In this document: in pieces, positions 26,954 through 36,073 of the stretch
Layout: the number at the start of each line of letters is the position of its first letter
Numbering within the stretch: position 1 is the stretch's first letter
NCBI RefSeq assembly: GCF_023283535.1
Contig: NZ_JAKILT010000028.1
Coordinates: 1 to 64,000, forward strand
DNA length: 64,000 nucleotides
Direction of reading: 5' to 3'
From: Shewanella sairae
GTDB lineage: Bacteria; Pseudomonadota; Gammaproteobacteria; Enterobacterales; Shewanellaceae
Notes under the pieces: generated by a model
Databases searched by the model: none
The model's input: only the letters and a program-made list of their open reading frames with translations
What the model was told of the DNA's origin: nothing
Translations under genes and position numbers: made by a program

Positions 26954-28333
26954 ATGAGCGACAATAAGTTTATTATCGGAAGTGAAGAGTGGTGTGCGTT
27001 CCCTGCTCTTGGTGTTCCTGCAATTAAAGCTAGAGTAGACTCTGGCGCCAGAACATCATCAATCCATGCTGTCAATATCCGTCCTTTTAAAAGAGAAGGG
27101 GAGCCATGGGTTTCATTTGAACTTCACCCGATACAAAACAGTCGCAAGATCATTCTTAAATGTGAAAGCAAGGTTGTTGATCGCCGTAGTGTTAAAAGCT
27201 CAAACGGTGAGTCTGAAAAGCGTTATGTGATTGCCTCTGTTATTCAATTAGGTGGTCATGCTTGGGAAGTTGAATTAACGCTAACCAATCGCGATAGCAT
27301 GGGATACCGCATGCTGCTAGGTCGCGAAGCGATGAGCAATAAGACCTTGGTTGATCCATCAGAATCTTTCTGTTTAGGCGACCAAAACGACCTAGAAGTT
27401 GAAGCACTGTACGGTGTTAAAACTGCTAAAAAGAGTGGTCTAAAGATCGGCCTTCTTGCTAGTAACCCAGACTTATACAGTAACCAACGTATCATTGAAG
27501 CCGGCGAACAACGCGGTCATGAAATGGTATTTTTAAATATCAGCCAGTGTTATTTAAAGTTAGATGCGTCTTCACCAGAAGTTCATTACCGTGGTGGCAC
27601 AGTTCTAAACGACGTGGATGCAGTTATTCCACGTATTAGACCTAGCATGACTTTTTACGGCTGTGCATTGACGCGTCACTTTGAAAGCTTGAACATTGAA
27701 GCGTTAAACACATCTGATGCGATCACTCGTTCAAGAGATAAGTTGTTCTCTTTACAGTTACTGCAAAAGAACAACCTTGATATTCCAACAAGTGGTTTTG
27801 CTAATTCACCTGTTGATACTAAAGACCTAATCGATATGGTTGGCGGCGCGCCACTTATCGTTAAGTTACTTGAAGGTACTCAAGGTAAAGGTGTTGTTCT
27901 TGCTGAAACAACAAAAGCGGCTGAAAGTGTAATTAACGCATTTAAATCGCTACGCGTTAACTTGCTGGTTCAGGAGTTCATTAAAGAAGCCCAAGGTAAA
28001 GACTTACGCTGTTTTGTGATTGACGGTAAAGTAGTTGCTTCAATTGAGCGTACAGCAGCTCCTGGAGAGTTTAGAGCTAACATCCATATGGGTGGCAGTG
28101 CATCTATCGTTTCTGTTAGCGCAGCAGAAAGACAATTAGCGATTAAAGCCGCTAAAACGATGGGCTTGCGTGTTGCTGGTGTAGATATTATTCGTTCTAG
28201 TCGTGGTCCATTATTACTAGAGATCAACTCATCTCCAGGACTAGAAGGCATCGAGTCTGCAACAGGCATTGATATCGCCGGTGCGATGATCGAATCAATC
28301 GAAAAGAAATTAGGTTGGAAAGCTGAAGAGTAA
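26954..28333 (+). CDS. RimB-like retropepsin fused to RimK-type ATP-grasp glutamate ligase
   Basis: 459 residues in two parts. Residues about 5-140 match the ATP-dependent zinc protease/RimB-like family, which has a retropepsin fold (active-site-like ARVDSGARTSSIHA; MLLGREAM). Residues about 160-455 are a RimK/LysX ATP-grasp ligase (RSRDKLFSLQLL; GAPLIVKLLEGTQGKGVVLAE; LVQEFIKEAQGKDLRCFVIDG; LLEINSSPGLEGIE). RimK adds glutamates to the C-terminus of ribosomal protein S6, and in Pseudomonas a separate RimB protease counteracts it. Here ligase and protease-like part are one polypeptide. The substrate is inferred from family only. Followed by a strong terminator. Confidence 0.88.
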   Translation: MSDNKFIIGSEEWCAFPALGVPAIKARVDSGARTSSIHAVNIRPFKREGEPWVSFELHPIQNSRKIILKCESKVVDRRSVKSSNGESEKRYVIASVIQLGGHAWEVELTLTNRDSMGYRMLLGREAMSNKTLVDPSESFCLGDQNDLEVEALYGVKTAKKSGLKIGLLASNPDLYSNQRIIEAGEQRGHEMVFLNISQCYLKLDASSPEVHYRGGTVLNDVDAVIPRIRPSMTFYGCALTRHFESLNIEALNTSDAITRSRDKLFSLQLLQKNNLDIPTSGFANSPVDTKDLIDMVGGAPLIVKLLEGTQGKGVVLAETTKAAESVINAFKSLRVNLLVQEFIKEAQGKDLRCFVIDGKVVASIERTAAPGEFRANIHMGGSASIVSVSAAERQLAIKAAKTMGLRVAGVDIIRSSRGPLLLEINSSPGLEGIESATGIDIAGAMIESIEKKLGWKAEE

Positions 28334-28357
28334 TTCCTTTAGTTCACGCTAGCCATA

Positions 28358-28393
28358 ACGCCATACTTTGTTTTTCAAAGTATGGCGTTTTTT
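28358..28393 (+). terminator. intrinsic terminator after the RimB-RimK fusion
   Basis: CGCCATACTTTG and CAAAGTATGGCG form a perfect 12-bp stem followed by six Ts. Confidence 0.92.
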
Positions 28394-28525
28394 CTGCAGT
28401 ACAAACATCAAATCCATATCTTCTTTCTAAATCTACTTCTATATTGTCCTGGCGACGTTATCATTTTTACTCACATCTGGCTTTGTGCTATTTTTATATG
28501 CTGTTTCTATTTAATCGGTGGGGCA

Positions 28526-28801
28526 ATGAAGACGAACGTTGATAAGATGTTAGTTAAGCATAACCAACTCATCCATACAGAAGACGCAAAAGTTTGCTCG
28601 CATACACAAAGAGTTAAAGATGATTGGGTGTTACATACAGTTATGATTGAAAGCTGTGATACACCTTTTACCTTCAAACGCACTAAAAAATATAAAAGCC
28701 TATCCGGAGCTAGAGTCAATATGACTTATTATTCTGATAAACAAGGCGTTGCAGGCTTTGAAATTGATATTTTTAAAGTCGTCAGAATAAAAAGAAGCTA
28801 G
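28526..28801 (+). CDS. small conserved-looking protein, 91 residues
   Basis: 91 residues beginning MKTNVDKMLVKHNQLIHTED. The preceding GGTGGGG can serve as ribosome site. The longer in-frame version starting at 28382 would run through the terminator of the previous gene, so ATG 28526 was preferred. It is soluble, basic and beta-rich by eye (FTFKRTKKYKSLSGARVNMTYY), with no recognised motif. Function unknown. Confidence 0.55.
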   Translation: MKTNVDKMLVKHNQLIHTEDAKVCSHTQRVKDDWVLHTVMIESCDTPFTFKRTKKYKSLSGARVNMTYYSDKQGVAGFEIDIFKVVRIKRS

Positions 28802-28968
28802 TTATGAATCTTCTAAGGGGCGATCTCACCTAGTATAAACAGCTTATAAAGGAAATATTACTCATACCTTCGGCGGAAGTCGCTAGAGATTGTTTGCATA
28901 ATCTCGTATTTTTGTCATGAGAGTGGTAGTCTGAGGCGTTTTACGAATTTACAAAGGATCTGTTTTTC

Positions 28969-30417
28969 GTGGTAACTAGCAGCGAAGATCGACACACATA
29001 TAGATACTCAAACAACGCCTCCTGCCTCTTTGGTTTATTCTTAGCTTCAATGTCATTGTTTTTAGGATTGATAAGCAAACCAGCATCTGCAGATGCTATA
29101 ATTCCAGATCAAGATATTCATCATGCCGCTACCTTGGTTGTGGCTAATTCCAAAGCTTGGAAGCCTTTTTCATACATAGATAAGTCCGGTGAACCCAAGG
29201 GGCTATTAGTTGATTTGTGGAAAGAGTTTGGTCGGGTTAACAACATAAATGTCGCTTTTAAATTAACCGACTGGAATAAATCTCTAGAGTTAGTTAGGCA
29301 AGGAAAAGCTGATGTGCATGCCGGCTTATTGTGGTCTTCTGAAAGGGCGCAATTTCTAGACTTCGGTAATAAACTAGCGAATTTAGATGGACAGCTTTTT
29401 TTAGAAAAAAAACTACTAAGCCAAAGTATTGACGACATTTTTAACAATGAACCGCTAGGGGTTGTTAAAGGTAGTTATGAAGATAGCTTCATTAGACATG
29501 AGTTTCCTCAGGCAACACTTATCGTTTTTGATAATAACCAAGAAATGCTCGACGCTGCACTAAGTCATAAAATCAATGGTTTTATTGCTGATTTCCAAAT
29601 TGCAAATTTCTACTTATTTACTGCCAATGAACAAGGGGCGTTTTCCCCGGCAAAGCACCTTTACACAGAGTCTATGAGGCCTGCGGTGGCAAAAGGAAAC
29701 TACGCACTATTGAGTTACGTAAAAGAAGGGTTTAGCAAACTTGATAAAGACACGCTAAATCGTATCCAGAGAAAATGGCTGCATGTAGAGACTGTTTACC
29801 CTAGCTACCTTTTACCTATAGTGATTTCGACCGCTGTTATTATCATTGTCCTTTATATCGTGCAGTTAAAGGTAACAGTCGCAAAAAGGACAAAAGCCTT
29901 AAATCTAGCTAACCAAGAACTTAAGCTCTTGGCGGCTCAAGACCCTCTTACCGGCATAAGTAATCGACGTTTTTTTACCGCTGCACTAGAAAGCCAAAAC
30001 AGAAGCAGAGAGACAGGTATGACATTAATGCTGTTCGATATCGATAAGTTCAAATCGGTCAACGACTCATATGGGCATCATATAGGTGACCAAGCTCTGC
30101 AGGCCATTGTTAATGTTATTAGACCGAGATTATGTGAAAAGGCGGTATTTGGCAGAATTGGTGGCGAAGAGTTCAGTATATTTTTGACGAGTTTAAATAA
30201 GAGCCAAGCATTTGAGTTTGCAAATTTAATTCAAAGTTGCGTTGAAAAATCGCCTATCAAAACGGATATCGGAGAAATCAATATTACGATAAGTCTAGGG
30301 GCTATCTACACAGAAAGGCAAGACATCAGTTGCACAGATTTGATGACACAAGCAGACTTATTGATGTATCGGGCAAAAAATCAGGGCCGAAATTGCTCAG
30401 AGTATAAAGAGGTTTAG
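28969..30417 (+). CDS. diguanylate cyclase with periplasmic substrate-binding sensor domain
   Basis: 482-residue c-di-GMP synthase. An N-terminal hydrophobic segment/signal (about 17-42) precedes a periplasmic SBP_bac_3-type domain (about 50-270, amino-acid-binding-protein fold). Then comes a transmembrane helix (about 283-303) and a GGDEF domain with DPLTGISNRRF, FDIDKFKSVNDSYGH and active-site GGEEF. The usual RxxD inhibitory site is not intact at the expected distance. It should convert a small extracellular ligand signal into c-di-GMP, affecting biofilm or motility. GTG 28969 start with AAGGAT upstream. Confidence 0.9.
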   Translation: MVTSSEDRHTYRYSNNASCLFGLFLASMSLFLGLISKPASADAIIPDQDIHHAATLVVANSKAWKPFSYIDKSGEPKGLLVDLWKEFGRVNNINVAFKLTDWNKSLELVRQGKADVHAGLLWSSERAQFLDFGNKLANLDGQLFLEKKLLSQSIDDIFNNEPLGVVKGSYEDSFIRHEFPQATLIVFDNNQEMLDAALSHKINGFIADFQIANFYLFTANEQGAFSPAKHLYTESMRPAVAKGNYALLSYVKEGFSKLDKDTLNRIQRKWLHVETVYPSYLLPIVISTAVIIIVLYIVQLKVTVAKRTKALNLANQELKLLAAQDPLTGISNRRFFTAALESQNRSRETGMTLMLFDIDKFKSVNDSYGHHIGDQALQAIVNVIRPRLCEKAVFGRIGGEEFSIFLTSLNKSQAFEFANLIQSCVEKSPIKTDIGEINITISLGAIYTERQDISCTDLMTQADLLMYRAKNQGRNCSEYKEV

Positions 30418-30433
30418 TTAAATAAAATAATAA

Positions 30434-30457
30434 AAAGCCCAGTAAAAACTGGGCTTT
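30434..30457. terminator. bidirectional terminator
   Basis: AAAGCCCAGT, AAAA, ACTGGGCTTT between the convergent diguanylate cyclase and gapA genes. Confidence 0.85.
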
Positions 30458-30479
30458 AAAAGTAAATTACGATTTGTAA

Positions 30480-31490
30480 TTACTTTGCGTTCATTAGTGC
30501 AACGGCATTGTCTAACATGCGGTTACTGAAGCCCCATTCGTTATCATACCAAGCCATAACCTTAACAAGACGACCGTTAACACGTGTTTGTGTAGCGTCG
30601 AAGTTTGAAGAGTAGGCGTTATGGTTAAAGTCGATAGAAACCAAAGGCTCATGGTTTACCGCTAACACTTCGCTTAACGGTGCTACAGATGCAGCCTTTT
30701 CAATGATGGCATTGATCTCTTCAACTGTTGTATCGCGAGCAGCAACAAAAGATAAGTCGACTAAAGACACGTTCACTGTAGGTACACGCACTGCTAAACC
30801 GTCAAACTTACCAGCAAGCTCAGGAACCACAAGACCAACTGCTGCAGCAGCACCAGTTTGTGTAGGGATCATAGACATTGCTGCAGCACGAGCACGGCGT
30901 AAATCAGTATGGTAAACATCAGACAAACGCTGATCGTTGGTATAAGCGTGAATCGTGGTCATTAGACCTGATTCGATACCAATTTCGTCATTTAACGGCT
31001 TAGCAAATGGTGCTAAACAGTTAGTTGTACATGATGCATTAGAAATAACAGTCATGTCGCTAGTGATAAGGTCGTTGTTAACACCGTAAACAACAGTAGC
31101 ATCAACATTTTTACCTGGAGCAGAAATGATAACTTTCTTTGCTCCAGCGTCTAAGTGTGACTGTACAGATTCTTTTGAAGTGAAAATACCGGTACATTCA
31201 AATACGATATCGACTTCTAATTCTTTCCAAGGTAGCTTTGAAGGATCACGCTCTTGGAATGTTAAGATTTTATCTTCATTAACAAAAATTGCATCATCAG
31301 CGTGCTCAACTTTTGCGTTGAAACGTCCGTGTACAGAGTCATATTTAGTTAAATGTGCATTGATTGATGCATCACCTAAGTCGTTAAGTGCAACAATCTT
31401 AATTGGATAGTTCTTTTCGCTTTCGTAAAGAGCACGTAGAACATTGCGGCCGATACGGCCATAGCCGTTAATTGCAACTCGGATAGTCAT
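30480..31490 (-). CDS. gapA: glyceraldehyde-3-phosphate dehydrogenase, type I
   Basis: 336-residue NAD-dependent GAPDH (Gap/Epd family). Dinucleotide-binding [14 protein letters not shown], catalytic Cys in [19 protein letters not shown] with the partner His, and the C-terminal [13 protein letters not shown]. It catalyses the oxidative phosphorylation step of glycolysis or the reverse in gluconeogenesis. The companion long-form GAPDH gene lies divergently 1.2 kb away. A HexR-like palindrome lies 35 bases before the start codon. Confidence 0.92.
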   Translation of the reverse strand: MTIRVAINGYGRIGRNVLRALYESEKNYPIKIVALNDLGDASINAHLTKYDSVHGRFNAKVEHADDAIFVNEDKILTFQERDPSKLPWKELEVDIVFECTGIFTSKESVQSHLDAGAKKVIISAPGKNVDATVVYGVNNDLITSDMTVISNASCTTNCLAPFAKPLNDEIGIESGLMTTIHAYTNDQRLSDVYHTDLRRARAAAMSMIPTQTGAAAAVGLVVPELAGKFDGLAVRVPTVNVSLVDLSFVAARDTTVEEINAIIEKAASVAPLSEVLAVNHEPLVSIDFNHNAYSSNFDATQTRVNGRLVKVMAWYDNEWGFSNRMLDNAVALMNAK

Positions 31491-31524
31491 CTCATATCCC
31501 TCTGTTAAATGTTTAAATAAATTC

Positions 31525-31541
31525 TGGTAGTAAAATTACCA
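31525..31541. promoter_or_regulatory. HexR-like operator upstream of gapA
   Basis: TGGTAGTAAAATTACCA is a near-perfect palindrome close to the HexR consensus I recall for Shewanella (TGTAATnAAATTACA type). HexR controls central carbon genes, including gapA, in this group. Position, 35 bases before the start codon, fits direct control. Confidence 0.6.
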
Positions 31542-31702
31542 AATTGACAGGTCTCGTCAAGTTTTATCGCGGTAAATTGGCAATTTAGCGCCATAATTTC
31601 AGTAATTTTTTTACATGTATCGCGATTTTAAGCAAATTTTATCAAGTTGTACGAAAAACTCACAGCTTGGCAGGGCTCTTGCTGGAAGAGCAATTTATTC
31701 TG

Positions 31703-32533
31703 CTACAAACCTTGAGTTTCTTTATCTAGCACAATTTTTAGCTCACTTTCTTTATAGTTTCCAGAATTTAACTGCTCAGCTAGCACTTTTGCATCTTTAT
31801 CAAGTTTGGTTTGTAGCTTTTTATCGCCTTTGATTATCGCAGTGAGCTGTCCCTCGGAATAATTAGCGTGAGTGAGTTCAATATTGGTTTTTGATAACCA
31901 ATAATCCATATCCGGTCTATTTTTAGACCGATAAAGCGTCGCAAGAGCAAGTAACCAATCGGGGTTAAAAGTCTGACGAGTACTTTGATTAAGCGCGCTT
32001 GCATAAAGCGTTTTGGCCCTTTGTGGTTCAGACTTTAAAAAATAGGCTCCTAACTGAGCTTGTAGATACAGATCGGTTACCATCCCATCTTTTTCTGCTT
32101 TAAACAGAATTTTTTCAGCATTGGTATCGTTAAAGCGAGACCAATGATAGAAGGCAAGGTGTGGATCAGCACTATCTTTAGTTGTTTCCTGCAGCTCTGA
32201 AAGTGACTGTGAGCTTAAACCAAAAGCCTTAATACGATCATTGGTTCTTTCTGGATGTAAAATATGCTGTACGCCAGAGGCTAATTCGATGCATTTATTA
32301 TAATCCTCTAAATAAATAAGCTGTTCAAAAATTTCTTTACCTGATGGCACAGGGATATCTTTTAACTTATTTCTGTTACGAATTAGGTCACCTTTTTCAT
32401 ATCTGCACCAACTATCTTTATGCAAATCGGCACAAAGTTCAGGATTTTTGTTACAAATTACCTGCGTATTTTCTGAATCTTCGCAGCCTAAAAGCGCTAA
32501 AAAAGCAGTAACCCCTAAAAATGATTTAAACAT
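31703..32533 (-). CDS. DUF2989 family lipoprotein
   Basis: 276-residue lipoprotein: signal MFKSFLGVTAFLALLGC with lipobox LLGC (C17), then a Cys-containing mature part (ICNKNPELCADLHKDSWC) and a helical, TPR/Sel1-like body with repeated alanine-rich pairs of helices (LYLQAQLGAYFLKSEPQRAKTLY). It matches the DUF2989 family as I recall it. MFKS was chosen because it begins the lipoprotein signal. It sits between the two gap genes and is transcribed toward gapA; the role is unknown. Confidence 0.8.
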   Translation of the reverse strand: MFKSFLGVTAFLALLGCEDSENTQVICNKNPELCADLHKDSWCRYEKGDLIRNRNKLKDIPVPSGKEIFEQLIYLEDYNKCIELASGVQHILHPERTNDRIKAFGLSSQSLSELQETTKDSADPHLAFYHWSRFNDTNAEKILFKAEKDGMVTDLYLQAQLGAYFLKSEPQRAKTLYASALNQSTRQTFNPDWLLALATLYRSKNRPDMDYWLSKTNIELTHANYSEGQLTAIIKGDKKLQTKLDKDAKVLAEQLNSGNYKESELKIVLDKETQGL

Positions 32534-32574
32534 TACAAGATTTATGTTCAAAAACGGCTCCATGAGAGTTTTTA

Positions 32575-32589
32575 TCTAATTAAATTACA
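32575..32589. promoter_or_regulatory. HexR-like operator upstream of the long-form gap gene
   Basis: TCTAATTAAATTACA differs at one position from the palindrome TGTAATTAAATTACA. It lies 166 bases before the long-form GAPDH start and 42 bases before the divergent DUF2989 gene, so either or both could be controlled. Confidence 0.55.
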
Positions 32590-32754
32590 TTGTTATAGAA
32601 AATTTCTGACTAGCTTGAAAGCTAACTTTTCATTACAATGTCGCCGACCAAACGGGGAAAGACACCCTACATAACGTTAGATTATTGGTCTTTTCTTTTT
32701 GTTACTCAAACATTTCTGAAATTAAATCAGAAAAGTGAGATAAAGGATCTGTTA

Positions 32755-34191
32755 ATGAGCGCTGATAAACACCTACAAAGTTGGCAAGAACGTTTCGAAA
32801 TGGCTGAGGCTATGCAGCCTCTACTTGGTAAGTTATATCGTAACCAAGGTGTAGAAGTCGTCGTCTATGGCAAACCTCTGCTGAATGCTTCTACAATCGA
32901 AATCATTAAATCGCACCGTTTAGTGCGTCGCCATGTTGGTGAAAAACTAAGACTACGTGAAAGCTTTCCATTTATCGAAGCTTTGAGTAAATTAGCGGTA
33001 AAACAGTGCAAAGTCGATATCGGTAAGTTGGCAGTTAATTACTGGCGCGAATATCAAGACGCAAGTCAGATTGAAGCTTATATGAGCCGTGAACTTGCTG
33101 ACGCAATCACTCAAGAAGACACTGAAGAAGCAAGAGATGTTGTGCTGTATGGCTTTGGTCGTATTGGTCGTCTTCTTGCACGTCTACTTATCGAAAGAAC
33201 CGGCGTAAGCAATAAACTAAGATTACGTGCAATCGTATTACGCGGCGGCCGTAAAGGTGATTTAGAAAAGCGTGCTAGCTTATTACGCCGCGACTCAGTT
33301 CACGGACCATTTAACGGTTCAGTTGAAGTCGACGAAGAAAACAATGCAATCATTGCTAACGGTACTTACATTCAAGTTATCTACGCAAACTCACCTGATG
33401 AAGTTGATTACACTAAGTTTGGTATTTCAAATGCACTTGTAGTTGATAATACCGGCATTTGGAAGGACGAAGCAGGCCTTGGGCTACACCTTAAGTCTCC
33501 AGGTGCTAGCAAAGTATTGCTTACTGCTCCGGCAAAAGGTGCGATTAAAAACATCGTTTATGGCGTAAATGAGTCAGACATTCTTGATGAAGACAAGATT
33601 GTTTCAGCTGCTAGCTGCACAACTAACGCAATTACACCAATCTTGAAAGCGGTTAACGATAAATATGGTATCGTTAACGGTCACGTAGAAACGATTCACT
33701 CGTATACTAACGACCAAAACCTTATCGATAACTATCACAGTGCAGATCGCCGTGGACGCAGTGCGCCATTAAATATGGTCATTACGGAAACGGGCGCTGC
33801 AAAAGCAGTTTCAAAAGCATTACCTGTACTTGAAGGTAAGCTAACGGGTAACGCGATTCGTGTACCTACACCAAATGTGTCAATGGCAATTATTAGTCTT
33901 AACCTTGATGGTGAAACGAACAAGCACGACATGAACGAATACCTAAAAGATATGGCGTTGCAATCTGAGCTGCAAAACCAGATCGATTACACAGATTCAA
34001 CTGAAATTGTATCTAGCGACTTAGTTGGCTCTCGTTATGCTGGTGTACTTGATTCACAAGCGACGATTGCAGAAGGTAACCGTACTATTCTTTATGTATG
34101 GTATGACAATGAGTTTGGCTATAGCTGTCAGGTAGTAGGTGTTATGCAAAAAATGCTTAACCTTAACTATCAGTCATTACCACTTGGGTAA
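32755..34191 (+). CDS. glyceraldehyde-3-phosphate dehydrogenase, long form with N-terminal extension
   Basis: 478-residue GAPDH with an extra N-terminal region of about 125 residues (MSADKHLQSWQERFEMAEAM...), then the standard fold: VLYGFGRIGRLLARLL, SAASCTTNAITP (catalytic Cys), HSYTNDQNLIDNYH and YVWYDNEFGYS. Shewanella and relatives carry such a second GAPDH beside gapA. Its exact physiological direction (glycolytic or gluconeogenic) cannot be read from sequence. ATG 32755 has AAAGGA; a longer in-frame start at 32638 lacks a ribosome site. Confidence 0.9.
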   Translation: MSADKHLQSWQERFEMAEAMQPLLGKLYRNQGVEVVVYGKPLLNASTIEIIKSHRLVRRHVGEKLRLRESFPFIEALSKLAVKQCKVDIGKLAVNYWREYQDASQIEAYMSRELADAITQEDTEEARDVVLYGFGRIGRLLARLLIERTGVSNKLRLRAIVLRGGRKGDLEKRASLLRRDSVHGPFNGSVEVDEENNAIIANGTYIQVIYANSPDEVDYTKFGISNALVVDNTGIWKDEAGLGLHLKSPGASKVLLTAPAKGAIKNIVYGVNESDILDEDKIVSAASCTTNAITPILKAVNDKYGIVNGHVETIHSYTNDQNLIDNYHSADRRGRSAPLNMVITETGAAKAVSKALPVLEGKLTGNAIRVPTPNVSMAIISLNLDGETNKHDMNEYLKDMALQSELQNQIDYTDSTEIVSSDLVGSRYAGVLDSQATIAEGNRTILYVWYDNEFGYSCQVVGVMQKMLNLNYQSLPLG

Positions 34192-34234
34192 TTATTTATA
34201 GCAATTAACGCTAGCTTCTACATTTAGCGATATC

Positions 34235-34274
34235 AAAATGCCTAAGACGGCTAATTACTGTCTTAGGCATTTTT
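34235..34274 (+). terminator. intrinsic terminator after the long-form gap gene
   Basis: AAAATGCCTAAGAC and GTCTTAGGCATTTTT form a 12-bp or longer stem with a T tract. Confidence 0.9.
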
Positions 34275-34611
34275 GTTTACAAGCTGTCGAGCCTTAATAT
34301 GTTGTCTCTGTCTTAGCTAAGGGTATTTACTTAAATTGTATAGAGAAAAATAAGGTAAAGCAGAGATAGCGTTGCTAAACAGAATGGAGCTAAAATTATT
34401 GATTACATGCGAATAAGGCAACCATAACTGATTATTTAGTTGTTAAATTAAGCGTCATGTATAAAATCCATCACCTTTGGTGGATTTACCATCAAACAGT
34501 CGTAATTTGCTTTTATGTTGATTGACTCTGCGCGCTAAATCGGTAGAATGCCATCTCGTAGTCAAGGGGGAGCGCACTAAGCATCAACTTGAATGCAGTT
34601 TAAATTGAAAT
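34275..34611. other. intergenic region with tRNA operon promoter
   Basis: No gene. The last 90 bases hold the promoter of the Gly-Cys-Leu tRNA operon (separate entry). Confidence 0.6.
34522..34549 (+). promoter_or_regulatory. sigma-70 promoter of the Gly-Cys-Leu tRNA operon
   Basis: TTGACT at 34522-34527 and TAGAAT at 34544-34549 with 16-base spacing. About 60 bases precede the first tRNA. Confidence 0.75.
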
Positions 34612-34687
34612 GCGACATTAGCTCAGTTGGTAGAGCGATACCTTGCCAAGGTATAGGTCATCGGTTCGAACCCGATATGTCGCTCCA
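34612..34687 (+). tRNA. tRNA-Gly (GCC)
   Basis: 76 bases. Acceptor stem GCGACAT/ATGTCGC, anticodon stem ATACC/GGTAT with anticodon GCC at 34645-34647, T-arm GGTTCGAACCC, and encoded CCA. Confidence 0.97.
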
Positions 34688-34700
34688 ATTTACTAAATAT

Positions 34701-34774
34701 GGCGCGATGGCAGAATGGCTATGCTGCGGATTGCAAATCCGTCGATCTCGGTTCGACTCCGGGTCGCGCCTCCA
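34701..34774 (+). tRNA. tRNA-Cys (GCA), copy 1
   Basis: 74 bases. Acceptor GGCGCGA/TCGCGCC, anticodon GCA at 34733-34735, encoded CCA. Follows tRNA-Gly by 13 bases in the same operon. Confidence 0.97.
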
Positions 34775-34899
34775 TAACTTCTCAAGTTCATTTTAGAGAA
34801 GCGATAAAAGATAAGAATTTGGTGAGTTTACTTCGTCGATTGCGATGAGAGTGAACAGTATTGATACCGACATTACGTATCATCAAAATCAAAGAGTTT

Positions 34900-34985
34900 G
34901 CCCGTGTGGTGGAATCGGTAGACACAAGGGATTTAAAATCCCTCGCTGAATAAGCGTGCCAGTTCAAGTCTGGCCACGGGTACCA
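34900..34985 (+). tRNA. tRNA-Leu (TAA), copy 1
   Basis: 86 bases with a type II variable arm. Acceptor GCCCGTG/CACGGGT, anticodon loop TTTAAAA giving TAA at 34934-34936, encoded CCA. The 125-base Cys-Leu spacer is conserved in all three units. Confidence 0.97.
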
Positions 34986-34990
34986 TCATT

Positions 34991-35020
34991 AAAGCCTCCG
35001 CATCAAGCGGGGGCTTTTTT
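34991..35020 (+). terminator. intrinsic terminator after tRNA-Leu copy 1
   Basis: AAAGCCTCCGC, ATCAA, GCGGGGGCTTTTTT. The same hairpin recurs after later Leu copies and partial copies. Confidence 0.9.
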
Positions 35021-35046
35021 GTATCTGAGATAAAGTAGATTTTAAT

Positions 35047-35391
35047 AATCCCTCGCACTCTTCATTGAAATCAGGCGCGCCAGTTCAAGTCTGGCCGCGG
35101 GTACCATCTTCTTATGAAGAGTGATTAAACTAGCCTAGAGCTGTTTTTTTACGTCTGCATATAGAGAGGTAGAAATAAATAGGGGCTAAAAGACCTCACA
35201 CACTTCACAAAGTAAGACGATCCAGTTCAAGCCTGACCACCGGTACCACTAATAAAGCCCCTGCATTAACGTGCGAAAGTTTTCTGTTTTTAGCATGACT
35301 CCATTAGAGTAGTGAGCTTACTCAGACCAAGAAACACCTCGCACGCTTTATATAGCAATACGCACTGTTCCCAGTTTGGCCACGACGAGCA
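35047..35391 (+). repeat. three partial tRNA-Leu 3'-half copies (A, B, C)
   Basis: Copy A (35047-35106) runs AATCCCTCGC ... CCAGTTCAAGTCTGGCC ... GGTACCA, i.e. anticodon-stem 3' side to CCA, with the variable arm altered. Copy B (35191-35248) and copy C (35332-35391) are progressively degraded; only the T-arm (CAGTTCAAGCCTG) and GGTACCA, or fragments of these, remain. None has a 5' acceptor or D arm, so none is a tRNA gene. Between A and B a degraded hairpin/T-tract (TAGCCTAGAGCTGTTTTTTT) is seen. Confidence 0.8.
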
Positions 35392-35663
35392 TAAAACCTC
35401 TGCATTACAACTTAATATGAGCGAGCAGGTTAATAATAAGCTTGTTTAATATACAACCCATTACCGAAAGGCATTAGCTGTTACCTGAGTAGGTGAAATC
35501 AGTCATCGCCTTTATTACTGCCGTCATCAATTAACCCAAACAACGAAAACTTGATCGCAAGTAAACGGAGATCACTTAAAGCTATAAAATAACCATTAAT
35601 TGAATATATTTTACCAATTTAGAATGCGTTTTAAGCAGTTGAATAAAATAAACAAATAACCGG

Positions 35664-35691
35664 TTGACTCTATTTAATAATCAAGTAAAGT
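35664..35691 (+). promoter_or_regulatory. promoter of the second Cys-Leu tRNA unit
   Basis: TTGACT at 35664-35669 and TAAAGT at 35686-35691, spacing 16, followed by the discriminator-like GCCTCGTTCCC. The same arrangement precedes the third unit. Confidence 0.75.
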
Positions 35692-35724
35692 ACGCCTCGT
35701 TCCCGGCTGCAAGGGAAACAAAAA

Positions 35725-35798
35725 GGCGCGATGGCAGAATGGCTATGCTGCGGATTACAAATCCGTCGATCTCGGTTCGACTCCGGGTCGCGCCTCCA
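35725..35798 (+). tRNA. tRNA-Cys-like gene with anticodon ACA, copy 2
   Basis: 74 bases, identical to copies 1 and 3 except at position 35757, where G is replaced by A. The anticodon at 35757-35759 therefore reads ACA instead of GCA. All stems and CCA are intact. ACA still pairs with the cysteine codon UGU. Unmodified A34 would not normally read UGC, and G34 is an identity element for cysteinyl-tRNA synthetase, so function is doubtful. It may be a dying copy, a decoy or a sequencing error. Confidence 0.93.
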
Positions 35799-35926
35799 TA
35801 ACTTCCTAGAGTGAATTGACTTAGGAATGCTTAAAGAATAAGAATTTGGTGAGTTTACTTCGTCGATAGTGATGAGAGTGAGCAGTACTGATACCGACAT
35901 TACGTATCATCAAAATCAAAGAGTTT

Positions 35927-36012
35927 GCCCGTGTGGTGGAATCGGTAGACACAAGGGATTTAAAATCCCTCGCTGAATAAGCGTGCCAGTTCAAGTCTGG
36001 CCACGGGTACCA
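35927..36012 (+). tRNA. tRNA-Leu (TAA), copy 2
   Basis: 86 bases, identical to copy 1, anticodon TAA at 35961-35963, encoded CCA. Confidence 0.97.
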
Positions 36013-36017
36013 ACATT

Positions 36018-36047
36018 AAAGCCTCCGCATCAAGCGAGGGCTTTTTT
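36018..36047 (+). terminator. intrinsic terminator after tRNA-Leu copy 2
   Basis: AAAGCCTCCGC, ATCAA, GCGAGGGCTTTTTT. A further copy with one change lies at 36139-36168, after partial copy D. Confidence 0.88.
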
Positions 36048-36073
36048 GTATCTGAGATAGAGTGGATTCTAAA

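Noticed and set aside
35664..35691. Prophage or island insertion at the tRNA-Leu genes
   Set aside because: No integrase, phage gene or foreign cargo lies between the tRNA units; the recombinase at 21.5 kb is far away.
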